A stretch of DNA of 64,000 nt from Chlamydomonas sphaeroides (lineage: Eukaryota > Chlorophyta > Chlorophyceae > Chlamydomonadales > Chlamydomonadaceae): the NCBI GenBank assembly GCA_001662425.1, contig BDDC01000173.1, positions 1 to 64,000 of the forward strand, given 5' to 3'. A program made the translations under genes and the position numbers. The notes beneath the pieces were generated by a model. That model was not told the DNA's origin. It did not search any database and saw only the letters and a program-made list of their open reading frames with translations. Numbering within the stretch: the stretch's first letter is position 1; the number at the start of each line of letters is the position of its first letter. Shown in pieces: positions 23,301 to 37,700 of this stretch.

Positions 23301-25798
23301 GGAGGAGCGGCTGGCGGAGTTCAACAAGAAGCACGACGAGGGCGAGGTGCAGCGCGCCGGCGAGCTGGCCAAGTCGCAGCACGTGTCTTTCCTGGCCAAG
23401 GCTGAGGCCGAGAAGGACCGCGAGCAGGGCCAGTCCGACTTTGCGTACACCATCGCCGCCGCGCGCCGCTCCGAGCAGCGCCGCCTGCTCAACTTCATCC
23501 GGCTCTCTGACTACATGGTCTGCGACACGCTGCACTCGGTGCTGCTTGAGTCGCTGCGCGAGCTGCTGCTCGCTACGCGGCCCAAGAAGCCCGTGCGCGT
23601 GATGTTCGAGGACATGGACGAGGCCGCTGAGGTGGAGGCCGCCGAGGCCGCCTCCAAGGCCGCAGCCGCGGCTGCCGCCACAAAGGAGGCAGCCGGCAAG
23701 GAGCCCGGCACGGACGCCAAAGAGGGCGCGGCCGTGGCGGCCGCGGCGGCCGCCGCCGCCGCCGCGAGCGCCACGGATGCGCTGTTCCAGCTGGAGCTGC
23801 TGCTGGCAGACAACCAGGAGGACCTGCTGTACGACCCGCACCCCGAGGAGTTCTTCGAGGAGATGCAGCGCATCATGGCCAACTACCTGGAGTCGCTTTG
23901 CGGCCTGGCGCGGCTGTACGGCGACGGCACGCTCATGGGCGTGGTCATGGGCGACAAGGCGGGCGAGGTGGAGCCCGGCACGGAGCTGCAGGAGCTCATC
24001 ACCAACGAGGACTACGACGACCTGGTGGGGCAGGGCGGGGTGGGGTGGGGAGGCAACGGGAGGAGGAGCGGGAGAGGGAGTCGGGGAGGGAGAGGGAGAT
24101 CGTTGCAGAGTCTTGCCTGCGAAACCGGTGTCGGAACCAGGTCATGGGCCGGCCACCGCCCCTGGCTCGCACTCACCGCATGTGCGCTGCTTCCCTGGCT
24201 CGCCGGCGACTCACCCTGGCCGCGTCCCGCTGCCTGTCCGCTGCGCCCGCGGCCGCGCGTGCGTGCAGGTGGTGTCGGTGCGCGACAGCGTGGTGGAGGC
24301 GTTCCACCACGCGGAGGACCATAAGCAGTGCTACCTGCCGTACCGCGACATGGTGCTGTTCCACGGCACGCTGGACATCCCCGGCCTTGCGCCCATGTTC
24401 AAGGCAAAGGGCGATGACCTGCCCGCCGAGAACAGCACCGTCGACGGTGAGCCCCCGACGACGGCATATGCTGGCGACTCGTGTTGAGGACTTGCATTGG
24501 TTTGCCTGTCGCGTAAACCGCGTACTGCTCATTCGCGACGGCCCTGGCCCGTGTGTGTGCGTTCTCGCGCAGCGTCGGCCCAGCAGCAGAAGGCCACCGG
24601 CGACGGCAGCGGGCCGGCGGCTGACGTGTCCGCGCGGCAAGACCAGCAGCAGCAGCAACAGCAGCAGCGCGTGACGCTGGCCACCTTCAGGCAGCTCATG
24701 GACCTGCTGGCGCAGCAGAAGGCGGCCATGGAGGCGCTGCAGGTGGGATTAGCAGGAAGGAGAGCCATGCCCTGCAAGCTTGCAACTGCTGAGCGCTGAT
24801 GCGTGCGGGGCAGCGCACTCGGGGCCTTGCCATGCAGCCTATCAAATCGTGTTCAAGCCTGCCTTTGCGTGGCACAGCCGCTTGCTTTGCCAACGAGTTG
24901 CCCGAATGCTGTGCCTCCCTCTGCCGCGCTGCAGCCGCATCGCGACGTGTCCATCGTGCGCGTGGCGGTGGGCCACTTCAAGGACGCCGTCATCCCCAGC
25001 CCCACCTACTGCCTGGAGCAGATGCACGCCATGCTGCCCGAGCTGGCCGCCGACCTGTTCCACGAGTTCATGAGCACCGTGCAGAACGCGCTCAGCAGGC
25101 TGCAGGTGCGGCCGGGCGGCCCTGCAGCAGGCGGCCCAACGAAGAGCTGCTGACCTCCATGCCACGCCGACCATCTCCTGTCGCTACGCCCGATCATCTT
25201 GCTTGCCGCCCCTGTCCCTGCAAAACCCGGTGTGTCTCTCAGGCGCCCAGCTCATCGGTGGAGGAGTACGTTGAGAAGCTGCAGTTCCTGGGCGAGGTGC
25301 GTGAGGCGGAGAAGCGGCTGGACGCGGCGTGCAACGAGATCCACGACCTGTACGGCCTCATCGATGAGTACAGCATCGCGGTGCCGGCCATGGACCGCGC
25401 CGCGTACGCAACCATGGACTCGACCTACAACACGCTCAAGACGACGATGGAGGAGGTGGAGGGCGCGCGCGACGACCACGTGGCCAAGTACAGCGCCAAC
25501 CTGGAGCAGGGTGCGTGGGGTCGGCCTGGTAACGCGGCTGCTCGCACTGCTTGCTGGTTAATAAGATGAATGATTGGTGGGGCTGCGGCTCGTGAGCATG
25601 CCTGGATGGGCGTGGCCGAGTGGGCCTGGACTGAACCGGCTTCCGGGTGAACCCGCTGTAGGCATCGAGGCCATCAGCAAGGAGGTGACGGAGATCCGCA
25701 ACGAGGCGCAGCACGAGATGGTGCTCAGCGAGGAGAGCGAGCACGACAAGGTCGTGGCCTACCTGCAGCAGCTCAAGGAGGCAGTCGACCGGCTCACG
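20349..25798 (+). other. Dynein tail, exons 1-15
   Basis: Exons 20349-20498, 20669-20704, 20781-20907, 21033-21171, 21821-21920, 22082-22178, 22419-22600, 22760-22834, 22992-23104, 23283-24024, 24269-24446, 24573-24742, 24935-25105, 25243-25510, 25662-25798, about residues 1-895. The first four exons code for a Ser/Pro/Lys/Gly-rich leader. Exons 5-9 carry the conserved single-headed dynein tail start. Exon 10 has a long Ala/Glu insertion. Exon 12 has a Gln run. The 649-nt intron 21172-21820 is the longest in the gene and holds nothing I can name. Confidence 0.85.
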
Positions 25799-28700
25799 GT
25801 GCGTGCTCCCGCACATATGGCCGGCCAACCTCTCACCCCGCCTGCCTGAACCCCATGGCCTCGATGCTGTGCGCGTCGCTGCGATGGATGTACACGGCGC
25901 CCCAACCGCCGCCAAACGCTTACTACTCAACCCCTGGCCGCTGCCCCGCCAGGCCGAGTCCGCGCGCATCAACAAGTACCAGCGGCTGTTCAAGGTGCCC
26001 GAGTCGCGCAGCGAGGACCTGGGCGACACCGCGGACGAGGTGGCGCTCAAGCTGGCGCTGTGGCAGGGCCGCGCCGAGTGGGAGGCCATAACCGAGATCT
26101 GGTGCGCCACGCACTTTGACTCGCTGGACATGACGGTGCTGGAGGACACCACCAACCGCTTCCACAAGATGGTGCGGAGGGAGGCGAGGGTGCTGGGGCG
26201 CGCATGGAGCGGTACGGGAGGCCAGGGCACTGTGACCTGCTTGGCCAGGGGGCAGCAACGCTGGGTGTAGCGGAACACCCTGCTATGCGCACGTGGCGCC
26301 AACGCTGCCTGCATGTCCGCGACCTGCTCTGGCGGCCCCGCAGGTGTACAAAATGGAGCGCGGCCTGCCGCCAAACAAGCTTGTGCCGCGCTTCCGCGCC
26401 GCCGTGGACGACTTCCGCAACCTGCTGCCCGTGGTGGCGGGGCTGCGCAACCGCGCCCTCAAGGAGCGGCATTGGGGCAAGATCTTCGACACCATTGGCC
26501 AGCAGCTGCTGCGCGACAACACGTTCACGCTGCAGGCAGGTCCTGCATCTCACTGACAGACTGCGGCACATATAGCTCCTCGCGAGCTGGTAGCGCGGGG
26601 TGCGTGTTTCCGGGGCCTCTCGCCTTGCGTCTCTCAGCATGCCCGACCGGCCCCTTGCGCAGGTGCTGCTCAACGCCAAGGTGCAGACGTGGAAGGACTC
26701 CATCTCCACCATCTCGACCGAGGCCACGCAGGAGATGGCGCTGGAGGAGCTGCTGGCCAAGGTCCGCAGCCGGACTCGTTTGCTCTATCAGCTAGTCGCT
26801 GCTGGCCTGCTCTTCCAGCTATGCAGCCGCCACTCAGCTAGCTGCACAGCTGCCCACGGCATGGCTACCGCCTTGCGCCGGATCAACTCAGTTGTTCCTG
26901 CTGTTCGCGCACCACACCTGCGCGCACACGCAGGTGTCCAACAAGTGGGTGGACCTGGAGTTCACGGTCGTTGCCTACAAGGAGAGCAAGGACGTGTTCA
27001 TCCTGGGTGGCATCGAGGACATCCAGGTGCGCACCGGCAACACGAAGTTGGGGCCCCAGGGAGGCACGCTGCTCGCGTTGCTGCTGCAACGAGCGGCGGC
27101 GCTCGAACGTATCCTGTCTTCAATGTGTCGTTGGGCGCTACAATCCGCTGGGTGTGCCTGGTGTCGCTGGCGTGTAACTCGTGTGCATATGGTGCGGATC
27201 TGCAGATCGCGCTGGAGGACTCCATGGTCACCATGTCCACCATCCTGGCCTCGCGCTTCGTGACGGGCATCCGGCCAGAGGTCGAGAAGGTAGGCAGCCC
27301 AGGGTCGGGGTGGGCCCTGCCAAGCTGCCAGCCCCCAGGGCTGCGCTCGCCGTGCGTAGCCCCGGCCCAGCCCTGACACCGGCCCTTTCATGGCGCGTGC
27401 GGCTTGCAGGTGGAGCGGCAGCTCACGCTGTTTGCCGACACGCTGGACGAGTGGATCGGCGTGCAGAAGGCCTGGATGTACCTGGAGCCCATCTTCAGCG
27501 CCGTGGACATCCAGCGCCAGCTGCCGGTGGAGGCCAAGGCCTTCTTCGCCGTCGACAAGCAGCTGCGCGAGGTGAGGCCCCGCCGCCAGCTTCCACACCG
27601 CGCGTTCCCGGCACCAGACACAGCGCCCTGTTACGCGGGGCCCTCCTGCCACACCTGCCCCTCTGGACAACCACCCATGGCTGCGTCCGCACGTTGCTCC
27701 GGCGCCAGGTGATGCGGCGCACCAAGGACCGGCCCAATGCGCTCATGGCGGGCACGCACCCGGGCGTGCTGGAGGTGTTCCAAAAGGCCAACGAGACGCT
27801 GGAGAAGATCCAGAAGAACCTGGAGGACTACCTGGAGACCAAGCGCATGGCCTTCCCGCGCTTCTACTTCCTGTCCAACGACGAGCTGCTCGAGATCCTG
27901 GCGCAGACCAAGAACGTGCAGGTGGGCGGGCGCGCAGGTGGCATGCTCCAGTGGCCTTGGTCCCTTAGCTTGGCCGCGCCGGGTGGAACACACGCAACTC
28001 AGACCTGCCTACGTACAGCGAGCAGCTGTCGTGTGGGTTGATTTGGCATGGCGATCAACACGGTTGCCCGGTCCGCCCCGTTGGTAACCTCGCGATATCC
28101 CTTAACAGGCTGTGCAGCCGCACATGGGAAAGTGCTTCGATGGCATCCGGCGGCTGGACTTCGGCGAGGACCCCAAGTCCATCGACATCTTCGCCATGAT
28201 CAGCGGAGAGGGCGAGCGGGTGGGTGCTGGCATGGCTGCCGGGAGCCCGGGATGTCAGCAGCGGCCGGGAAGGCATGGGCTGTGTGGTGGCTGGGGGCAG
28301 CCAAGCGCGCACGGTGCGGGTGATTTGAAGCCCTTGCTCGATGCTCCGTGCTGCTGCTGCCGCAGGTGAGCCTGGGCAAGAACACCAAGGCGCGCGGCAA
28401 CGTGGAGAAGTGGCTGGGCGACGTGGAGAGCGCCATGATCTGTGAGTGGGGGCCTGGGCTGCCGCCGACCGGCTAGCCACCCCCGGCACGGACTGCAAGC
28501 GCTGCCCGCTCCGACCTCCTCCTTTCTGCGTACCCGCTGACAGCCTTCCTCCTGCTGTTGTGTGTGCCCAATGCCCCTGCACCCCTGACACCCGGACCCA
28601 AATGGCCCTCTCACCCCGCAGTCAACCTGAAGAAGCTGGCCAAGAGCGGCTGGGTCAGCTACCCGGAGGAGGCGCGCTCGGGCTGGGTGCTCAAGCAGCC

Positions 28701-31700
28701 CGCGCAGCTGGTCATCGCCATCAGCCAGGTGTACTGGTGCCACGGCGTGGAGGAGGCCCTGCGCTCCGCGGACCCCGTACAGGCCCTGGGCGACTACCGC
28801 ACGGTACGGCAGGCCGGGCCGGCTCGTTGCCTGCTCCAAAACAACAACAATTGCAACGCAGGCAGCGCCTGTGACCCTGCAGCTGCGGCCGTATTTGCCC
28901 CAACAACCCGCGCCTTGCCTTGTCGCTGGGCCGCCACCGCAGATCAACGTGCGGCAGCTGGCCGACCTGACACGCCTGGTGCGGGGCGAGCTTACCAGCC
29001 TGCACCGCCGCATCATCGCCGCGCTCATCACCATCGACGTGCACGCGCGCGACATCGTGGACACGCTGCACGGCGGCGCCGTGTGCGACATCAACGACTT
29101 CCAGTGGCAGATGCAGCTGCGGTACTACTTTGAGAACGAGGACATCATCGTCCGCCAGGTGGGTGGCGACCCGTGGGGCGGGGACGGGGGCTCAGGGCCT
29201 GGCCGGACCATGTACGCCACGCTGTCCGGTGCCTGCTGTTGCTCTTGTCGTGGATTGCAGCGCTGCCGGCACCTGCTCGTGTGGCTGAGCCCTGGTGTGT
29301 TATGTTGCGTCGCTCCAGGTCAACGCGCGCTTCGTGTACGCGTACGAGTACCTGGGCGCCCAGCCCCGGCTGGTGGTGACGCCCATGACGGACCGCTGCT
29401 ACCTCACGCTCTCGGGCGCGCTGCACCTCAAGCTGGGCGGAGCGCCGGCGGGCCCCGCAGGTGCGCTGCGGCCCGGGGCCTCTGCGGCTGTAGGAGCTCG
29501 GGCGCCGGGGTTGAAGGGGTTGAGCACTCCGCAGCTATGCGCTGCTTATCGCTGCGCTTGCTGTGCCGGGCGCGTGTGGCTCAGGCACGGGCAAGACGGA
29601 GACGACCAAAGACCTGGGCAAGGCGCTTGGCGTCAACTGCGTGGTGTTCAACTGCGGAGACAACCTGGACTACAAGTGAGGCGCTGTGGGGGTTGCGCAG
29701 TGGAGCAACCACAGCTCAGCGGGGTGTCAGTGGCATCGGACGAAAGGGAGAGCGCCCCTGGCCGGACGGCCGTGGCGTTGGGCCGGCGCCCAGTGGCTGA
29801 CCCTCTCCGGTTCATTTGCGCGCCTCCCCCAGGTTCATGGGCAAATTCTTTAGCGGCCTGGCGCAGTGCGGTGCGTGGGCGTGCTTCGACGAGTTCAACC
29901 GCATCGACATCGAGGTGCTGTCGGTGGTGGCGCAGCAGGTGAGCTGGGGCACCTTTGCGGCGGCCAGCTCGCGCAACCACCTGTGCCGCCATTCGACTTC
30001 GACCGGCTTCAAGCACTGAGCCGGTCTCTTGTCCACGGTGCCCTCCGCAGCTGCTGACCATCCAGAACGCGCTCAAGGCGTGCATGAGCTCCTTCAACTT
30101 CGAGGGCCGCATGATCAAGCTGGTGCCCACCTGCGGCGTCTTCATCACCATGAATCCCGGCTACGCGGGCCGCACGGAGTTGCCCGACAACCTCAAGGTG
30201 CGCGCGGCCGTCGCGTCGTCGCCAGAGCCCCCGCGCCTCTGTGCTCCCAAGATGGGGGGGTGGTGTGGCATGTTGCTCCAGCTCGCCTGACGCCACGCTG
30301 TTCCGTGTCTCCGGCAGGCGCTGTTCCGGCCCATGGCAATGATGATCCCCGACTACGCGCTGGTGGCGGAGGTGATGCTGTTCAGCGAGGGCTTCGAGGA
30401 CTCCAAGACGCTCAGCCGCAAGATGGTCAAGCTGTACAAGCTGTCGTCCGAGCAGCTCAGCCAGCAGGACCACTACGACTTCGGCGAGTCCGGGCTGGGA
30501 TGGACTGGGATGGGATGCGGCTGTGGTTCAGAGCACGTGAAATCTCGCGCGCCAGCGCTCTGCGACTTCTGACCGCCTGTACCTGAACTGCCCCACCCTG
30601 ACGCCTGCAGGCATGCGCGCCGTCAAGTCGGTGCTGGTCATGGCGGGCAGCCTGAAGCGCGCCAACCCCGACCTGAGCGAGGACGTGGTGCTCATCCGCG
30701 CCATGCGCGACTCCAACCTGCCCAAGTTCCTGGTGGACGATGTGGAGCTGTTCCAAAACATCATCTCCGACCTCTTCCCCGGCCTCACCGTGCCCGACCA
30801 GGTGCGGTGATGGGCAGGAGCGTGTAAGGCGCAGTTCCAGAGGATCGGGCGGCGTTCTGTTATGTTGTTCTCGATCCTGCAGCTGCCGCCGTGCCAGGAG
30901 ATGCAGTAACACGGTTGCCTGCCGGCTGTCTGCCCTCGCAGGATTTCGGCGAGCTGGAGCAAAGCATCCGCGCCGTGCTGTCGGCGCGCGGGCTGCAGCA
31001 GCCGCAGCCATTTGTGACAAAGGTCATCCAGCTGTATGACACCATGAACGTGCGCTTCGGCGTCATGCTGGTCGGCCCCACCGGCGGCGGCAAGAGCGAG
31101 TGCTACCGCACGCTGCAGGGCGCCACCACGCGCCTGCGCACCGAGGTCAAGCACCCCTCCGACAAGTACCAGGTGCGTGCTCGCATGTCGCACCTAATTG
31201 TGTGGGGCCCGTCTGAGGTCCGCGCGGCATCTGGGGTCCAGCCCCGCAGTCCGCGTGGGCACGAGATTGCGGCAAGATGTAACCCTGTGTGCGGGGGCGC
31301 TGTGGTGCGGCAGGTGACGCACACGTACACGTTCAACCCCAAGTGCATCAAGATGGGCGAGCTGTACGGCGAGTACAACCTGCTGACTAACGAGTGGAGC
31401 GACGGCCTCGGCAGCACGCTCATCCGCTCGGCCGTTAACGACACCACGCCTGACCGCAAGTGGGTGGTCTTCGACGGCCCCGTGGACGCCATTTGGATCG
31501 AGAACATGAACACGGGTGAGCCGCGGCGCTGATTGGCTGCGGGCCCGATGAGGCTTCGCTGCTGGCACTGGCTGCCTCCCCAAGCGGCCAGGGCCGCATG
31601 CTGACCGGCTGGACGCCCCTGCCCTGCTGGCCCTTGCGTATGCCGCAGTGTTGGACGACAACTGCACGCTGTGCCTGCCCAACGGCGAGCGCATCAAGCT

Positions 31701-34700
31701 CAATCCCAACACCATGCGCATGCTGTTCGAGGTGCAGGACCTGGCCGTGGCATCGCCCGCCACCGTGTCGCGCTGCGGCATGGTGTACATCGCGCTGGAG
31801 GAGCTGGGCTGGCGGCCCGCCATCCAGACCTGGGCCGAGCAGAAGCTGCCCGCGGCCGTACCCCAGGTGCGCAGCGCCCCATGACCGCCGCCCTCCCCTG
31901 CGACCTCCCTCTCTCGAGCTGCCTGCCGGCACTGACCACTGCTCAGACGTACCGGTAGCAACCCAGCCGCATGTGGCATGCTCGAGACGACCCTCGCACG
32001 TACCGGTACTCTGCCTCCTCAGGCCAAGGACCACGTGGCCGCCATCTACGCCATGTTTGACACCTACATCGACGGGGGCCTGGCCTGGCTCCGCAAGCAC
32101 GGCAAGGAGTACATCGCCACCGTGGACAACAACCTCACGACCAGCCTGGCCTTCATGCTGCAGGTGGGGTGGTGGGTGAGGTCTGCGCCCCTTCCGCTGT
32201 GCCGCGGTCCTATGGGGCACAGCGTCTCGTGCGGTGGGCAGCGCCTGGCCTAGCAGCCCGCTGTGTGCGCCACGCCGGTCGTTGATGCCGCCGTTGGAGG
32301 GGGTGGGAGGCCGTGGGGTTCGCGCTGCTGCTGTCGTGCCGTAGCCCCTGGGGGCCCAGCGTCTCGTGCCGCGGCTGGCACTGCGTCCTACGGCAGCGCC
32401 GGGCCTAGCAACCCACCGTGCGCGCCCCACCCGTGCTCCGTGCAGAGCCTTATCATGCCCTCGCGTGGCTTCAACTGGTCGGCCAAGCCCGAGGAGGTGA
32501 CCCAGGCGCTGTCCAAGATCTTTGGCTTCTGCTACGTGTGGGCGCTGGCCGGCAACCAAGTGCACACCGCGAAGGACGATTTTGACGAGTGAGGCTGCGG
32601 GGCTGGTGGGGTGCGGGCCGCGCTGTAAAGAGGGCCGGCGCCTGTAGAGCATTTGCGCAGGAGTGCGGGCCGCTGGCTGAACACTTTGTGGCGCCATCGC
32701 GCTGCTTGGCGCAGGTTCGTGCGGGACCACCTGCAGACGCTGTGCGCCTTCCCGGGCAACGGCACCGTCTTCGACTTCCACTTGGACTGCCACAAGGTGG
32801 GGCGTTGAGGGGATGTTGGGTGATGCCTCGCTGTGCGGGCCTCCTAGCTGGCTGGCCGACACGCCCAACGCTGTGCACACCGCCGACCCCGCCCGCAGCG
32901 CTTCCCGCCAGAGTACAAGCACTGGACCGAGATCGTGCCGGCCTTCAACTACAAGAAGGAGCTACCGTACTTCCAGATGATCGTGCCCACGCTGGACACC
33001 GTGCGCTTCTCCTACCTGCTGGAGGCCTGCCTGGACGTGCAGCGCTCCGTGCTCTTCACCGGTAAGCGACTGGGGCCTTGCCAAGCAGCGGGCACAGCAG
33101 GCGAAGGGCCGTCAGCCTTTAGCGGCAGGCGCTGGCTATGCGCCCGTCCCACCTCGCTATGCGGGCTTGCGTGGTGCTGCTTCGGGCCAGCCGCAAGCCC
33201 GGCCCTTCGAGCCGCACTGACACGAAATGGCCGCCCGTGTTTGTGGGTCAGGTGTGACGGGCGTGGGCAAGTCGGTCATCATCGTGGCCGCGCTGGAGGA
33301 CCTGCGCGACCGCAAGCACGTGGTGCCGCACACCATCAACTTCTCGGCGCAGACGCAGGCAATCGACACGCAGCTACTCATAGAGAGCAAGCTGGAGAAG
33401 AAGCGCAAGACGCGCTACGGCGCGCCCGTCAACAAGCGCATCGTGTTCTTCGTGGACGACGTCAACATGCCCGCGCGCGAGAAGTACGGCGCGCAACCGC
33501 CCATCGAGCTGCTGCGCCAGTTCCAGGACTTCCGGTGCGCCGCCGCTGCCGCACGGTTGGGGTGCTGCTGCGCTGGTGAAAGCCACGTTCTACACTGCGG
33601 CGGGGGATGCAGACGTCCCAGGGCAAGGCGGTGGCGATAGCCCTTGACACCTGATCTCCCCTTATCGGTGTCCCCGACATTGTGCTCCCCGCAGCGGCTT
33701 CTACGACCGGAAGAAACTTTTTTGGAAGGACATTGAGGACACCACGCTGTGCGCCGCTTGTGCGCCGCCCGGCGGCGGCCGGCAGGAGATCACGCCGCGC
33801 TTCGTGCGGCACTTCACCATGCTGTGCGTGCCGCCGCCGTCGGACACGGCCACCAAGACCATCCTGTCGGCCATCTTTAACGGCTTCCTGGCGGACTTCC
33901 CCAAGGAGATGGCCTCCGCCTCGCTGCCCGTTGTCAACAGCGCGGTGGAGGCGTACAACCGGTGAGCGCGCCGCCAGGCGCTGGAGGGTAGCCAGGATGC
34001 GGGAGGACCCTCGGCTGCTGGTCGGGCATCTTGGCTACCGTGGTTGGCATGGCTGGCATCTACGTTAGCAAGAGGGTGGGGCGCATAGGCTGGATCCTTC
34101 GGCGCGGCGCGCCCCTGACGCCGGCTGTGGCCCACGACCCCGCAGCATCTCGGAGGAGCTGCTGCCCACCCCCGCCAAGAGCCACTACACGTTCAACCTG
34201 CGCGACCTGTCTAAGGTGTTCCAGGGCCTGCTCATGATCACGCCCACACAATGCCCCAACCGCGACGTGCTCATGCGGCTGTGGATGCACGAGAGCTGCC
34301 GCGTCTTCCACGACCGGTGCGTCGCTGGGCCCAGGCCGGCGCTGGCCAGGGCACGGCAGGGCTGCTGCCTGGGGCGCGCCACAGGCTCTCGTGCGGCCGA
34401 CTGCTTGCCGCAACACGCCTGCTCCGTCGTACCTGTTCACTCAACTTGGCCCCAACCCCAACCGCAGCCTGATCAACAATGAGGACAAGGAGTACTACAA
34501 GCGCATGCTGGTGGAGCTGGCCAACAAGCACGGCCTGGGCTCATCGTGCACATACGACGACGTGTACGGTCCCGGCCACTACATCATGTTCGGCGACTGG
34601 ATCAAGGTGCGGGCCTGTGCCCGCGCGCTTGCGGCTCCGCATGCCGCACCTAGGGCTGGTGCAGGCCTGGCCGCACGGACTGTTGCCGCATGAGACATTG

Positions 34701-37700
34701 CTCGTGTCCAGCTATCGCTGCGGCTGAGGTTTGGCTTAGTTTCGGCCGTCTTGCTGGCCTACCGCTGCAGCTGGGCCTCGATCGCGAGGAGCGGCGGTAC
34801 GAGGAGATCGGCAACGACGTGGCCAAGGTGGTGTCGGTGCTGGAGGAGTACCTGGACGAGTACAACCTGTCCAACACCAACGCACTGAACCTGGGTAAGC
34901 AAGCGCCCGCGCCCCCTGCGCCATGGCCCCCTGTCCCCTGCACGGGCTGTGACATGGCCCAGCCTGTCGCCGTGTTCACTTTAGTAGCCCTCGCGTACCG
35001 GTACCTCGTGCTTGCGGACGTCCCCGATCATGGGTACTGCCTGGCGCCTTCGCAGTGTTCTTCATGGACGCTGTGGAGCACATCACCCGCATCGCTCGCA
35101 TCCTGCGCCAGCCGCGCGGCAACGCCATGCTGGTGGGCGTGGGCGGCAGCGGCAAGAGCAGCCTCACGCGCTTCGCCACGTTCATGGGCGGCTTCAAGAT
35201 CTTCTCCATCGAGCTCACGCGTGGCTACAACACGAACGAGTTCCGGGAGGACCTCAAGAAGTTGTACCGCACCGCGGGTGGGTCACGTGCCGCTCCCAGC
35301 CTGACAACCTGACCCCGCACGCCGCACCCCTGGCGCCCTGGTGCCCTGCATCGCCACGGCGTGTACCGACCCCCGCTCTCGCCCCTCTCCAGGCATCGAC
35401 GGCGAGCCGGTGGTCTTCCTGTTCAGCGACACGCAGATCGTGAATGAGTCGTTCCTTGAGGACATCAACAACATGCTCAACAGCGGCGAGGTGCCCGGCA
35501 TGTTTGCACAGGTGAGCGCGCACACGTGCTCCGCGCGCACGGGGTGCTTTGCAGCAGCTAGCTGCTTGCGTGCTGCACGCGAGCCAGGTGCCGCGGCCAC
35601 AATATCCGTGACGCGCCCTCTCCTGATGCCTTCTTGCCCGACGCAGGATGAGAAGGACCGCATTGTGAGCGACATCCGCGACTGGGTGGCGGCCACGGGC
35701 GGCAACCCCACCAAGGACGGCTGCTACGCGGCCTTCATCAACCGCGTGCGCGACAACCTGCACGCCGTGCTGGCCATGAGCCCCGTGGGCGAGGCCTTTC
35801 GCGCGCGCTGCCGCCAGTTCCCCTCGCTCATCAACTGCACCACCATCGACTGGTTCAGCGCATGGCCCGAGGTGCGGCGGACGGCCCGGCCCGCTGTGCT
35901 GCAGGCATCACCAGCGGGCCCTGCCTTGCGGATGGGCCGCGAGCTGCCTTCGTTCAAGTCATGGGCCTGCGGCTGAGCACGGCTGCGCCTTGCTTTGCCC
36001 CATGCTGTCCACGTGAGCGCAGGAGGCGCTGCTCAGCGTCAGCCAGAAGTTCCTGGCGGGGACAGACCTGGGTTGCGACGAGGTCCGCGACGCGCTGGCG
36101 GCCATGTGTGTCACGGTGAGCTCGCAGCCGCGACCCGCGCTCCCGCCCCAGCATCGCCTCGCCCGCCCACGCCACCCCGTGACAGTGCCTGCTGCCGCGC
36201 AGCAAGTCACGGCCTCGCCTGCCCGCTGCCACCTGTCCGCCTCGCCGCCAACAGATCCACACCAGCGTGTCCACGGCCTCGGACCGCTTCTACTCCGAGC
36301 TGCGCCGCCGCTACTACACCACGCCCAAGTCCTACCTGGACCTCATCAACCTCTACCTGCAGGTGCGGTCCCTGTCGCGTTTCTTACGCTCCTAGCCTCA
36401 CCCCACCACATCTGCCGTTGGCTGCTCACACCGTTGGCTCGTTTGGCCGCATCCGGTGACCATGACACGGCTCTGCTCTCGCCAGCCGTGTGCTCTAATT
36501 CTCCTGTGACGGCCTCGCTCCTGTCTACCGCAGCTGCTGACGGACAAGCGCGAGGAGCTGGCTACGGCCAAGGACCGCCTGCTCAACGGCCTGGGCAAGC
36601 TTAGCGAGACCAACGCGCTGGTGGACCGTATGAAGGCGGAGCTGGCGGGGCTGCAGCCCATCCTGGAGCAGAAGGCCAAGGCCACGGCCGAGCTGCTTGT
36701 CAAGGTGGGGTGAATCCCCCTAGTCGGCGGAGGCGAATGTGGAGAGGTGGTCGACAAGGGCCCGGCAAGGGCTCGCTGATACGTCAGCTTAGCGTTCGGA
36801 CCTTGGGGGCCGTCGTAGCTGGGGCGGGCGCCTGACAGTGTGCGGCCCCTGTGTCCCGCCCAATCCCTCGGCACGTGGTGGCGCGCAGGTGGCAGCGGAC
36901 CAGGAGCAGGCGGAGAAGGTGAAGAAGGTGGTGGCTGCGGAGGAGCGCGACGTCAAGTCGATGCAGGTGGAGACGCAGGCCATGGCCGACAGCGCCAAGG
37001 CAGACCTGGAGGAGGCCCTGCCCGCACTTAACGCGGCGCTGGCGGCGCTCAAGGTGCGGGGCGGCACGCTGGCGCACCAGCTGGGGACACCGTGGCCTGA
37101 TGCGGCGGGACCGGCTGGNNNNNNNNNNNNNNNNNNNNNNNNNNNNNNNNNNNNNNNNNNNNNNNNNNNNNNNNNNNNNNNNNNNNNNNNNNNNNNNNNN
37201 NNNNNNNNNNNNNNNNNNNNNNNNNNNNNNNNNNNNNNNNNNNNNNNNNNNNNNNNNNNNNNNNNNNNNNNNNNNNNNNNNNNNNNNNNNNNNNNNNNNN
37301 NNNNNNNNNNNNNNNNNNNNNNNNNNNNNNNNNNNNNNNNNNNNNNNNNNNNNNNNNNNNNNNNNNNNNNNNNNNNNNNNNNNNNNNNNNNNNNNNNNNN
37401 NNNNNNNNNNNNNNNNNNNNNNNNNNNNNNNNNNNNNNNNNNNNNNNNNNNNNNNNNNNNNNNNNNNNNNNNNNNNNNNNNNNNNNNNNNNGCGATGCTG
37501 CCCTGGCATAGAAGGAATGCGTACATCCGTTGTGTTGATGTGTGTGCCCTCCTGCTGCCAGGCTCTCGACAAGAACGACATCGTGGAGATCAAGTCCTTC
37601 TCCAAGCCGCCGCAGGCCGTGCAGGTGCGGCCCAACCGCATGTTAAACCACAAGGCGCTGCCCAGCAACGCTCTAGCCCAGGCGGCAGATCGGCTCCCGC

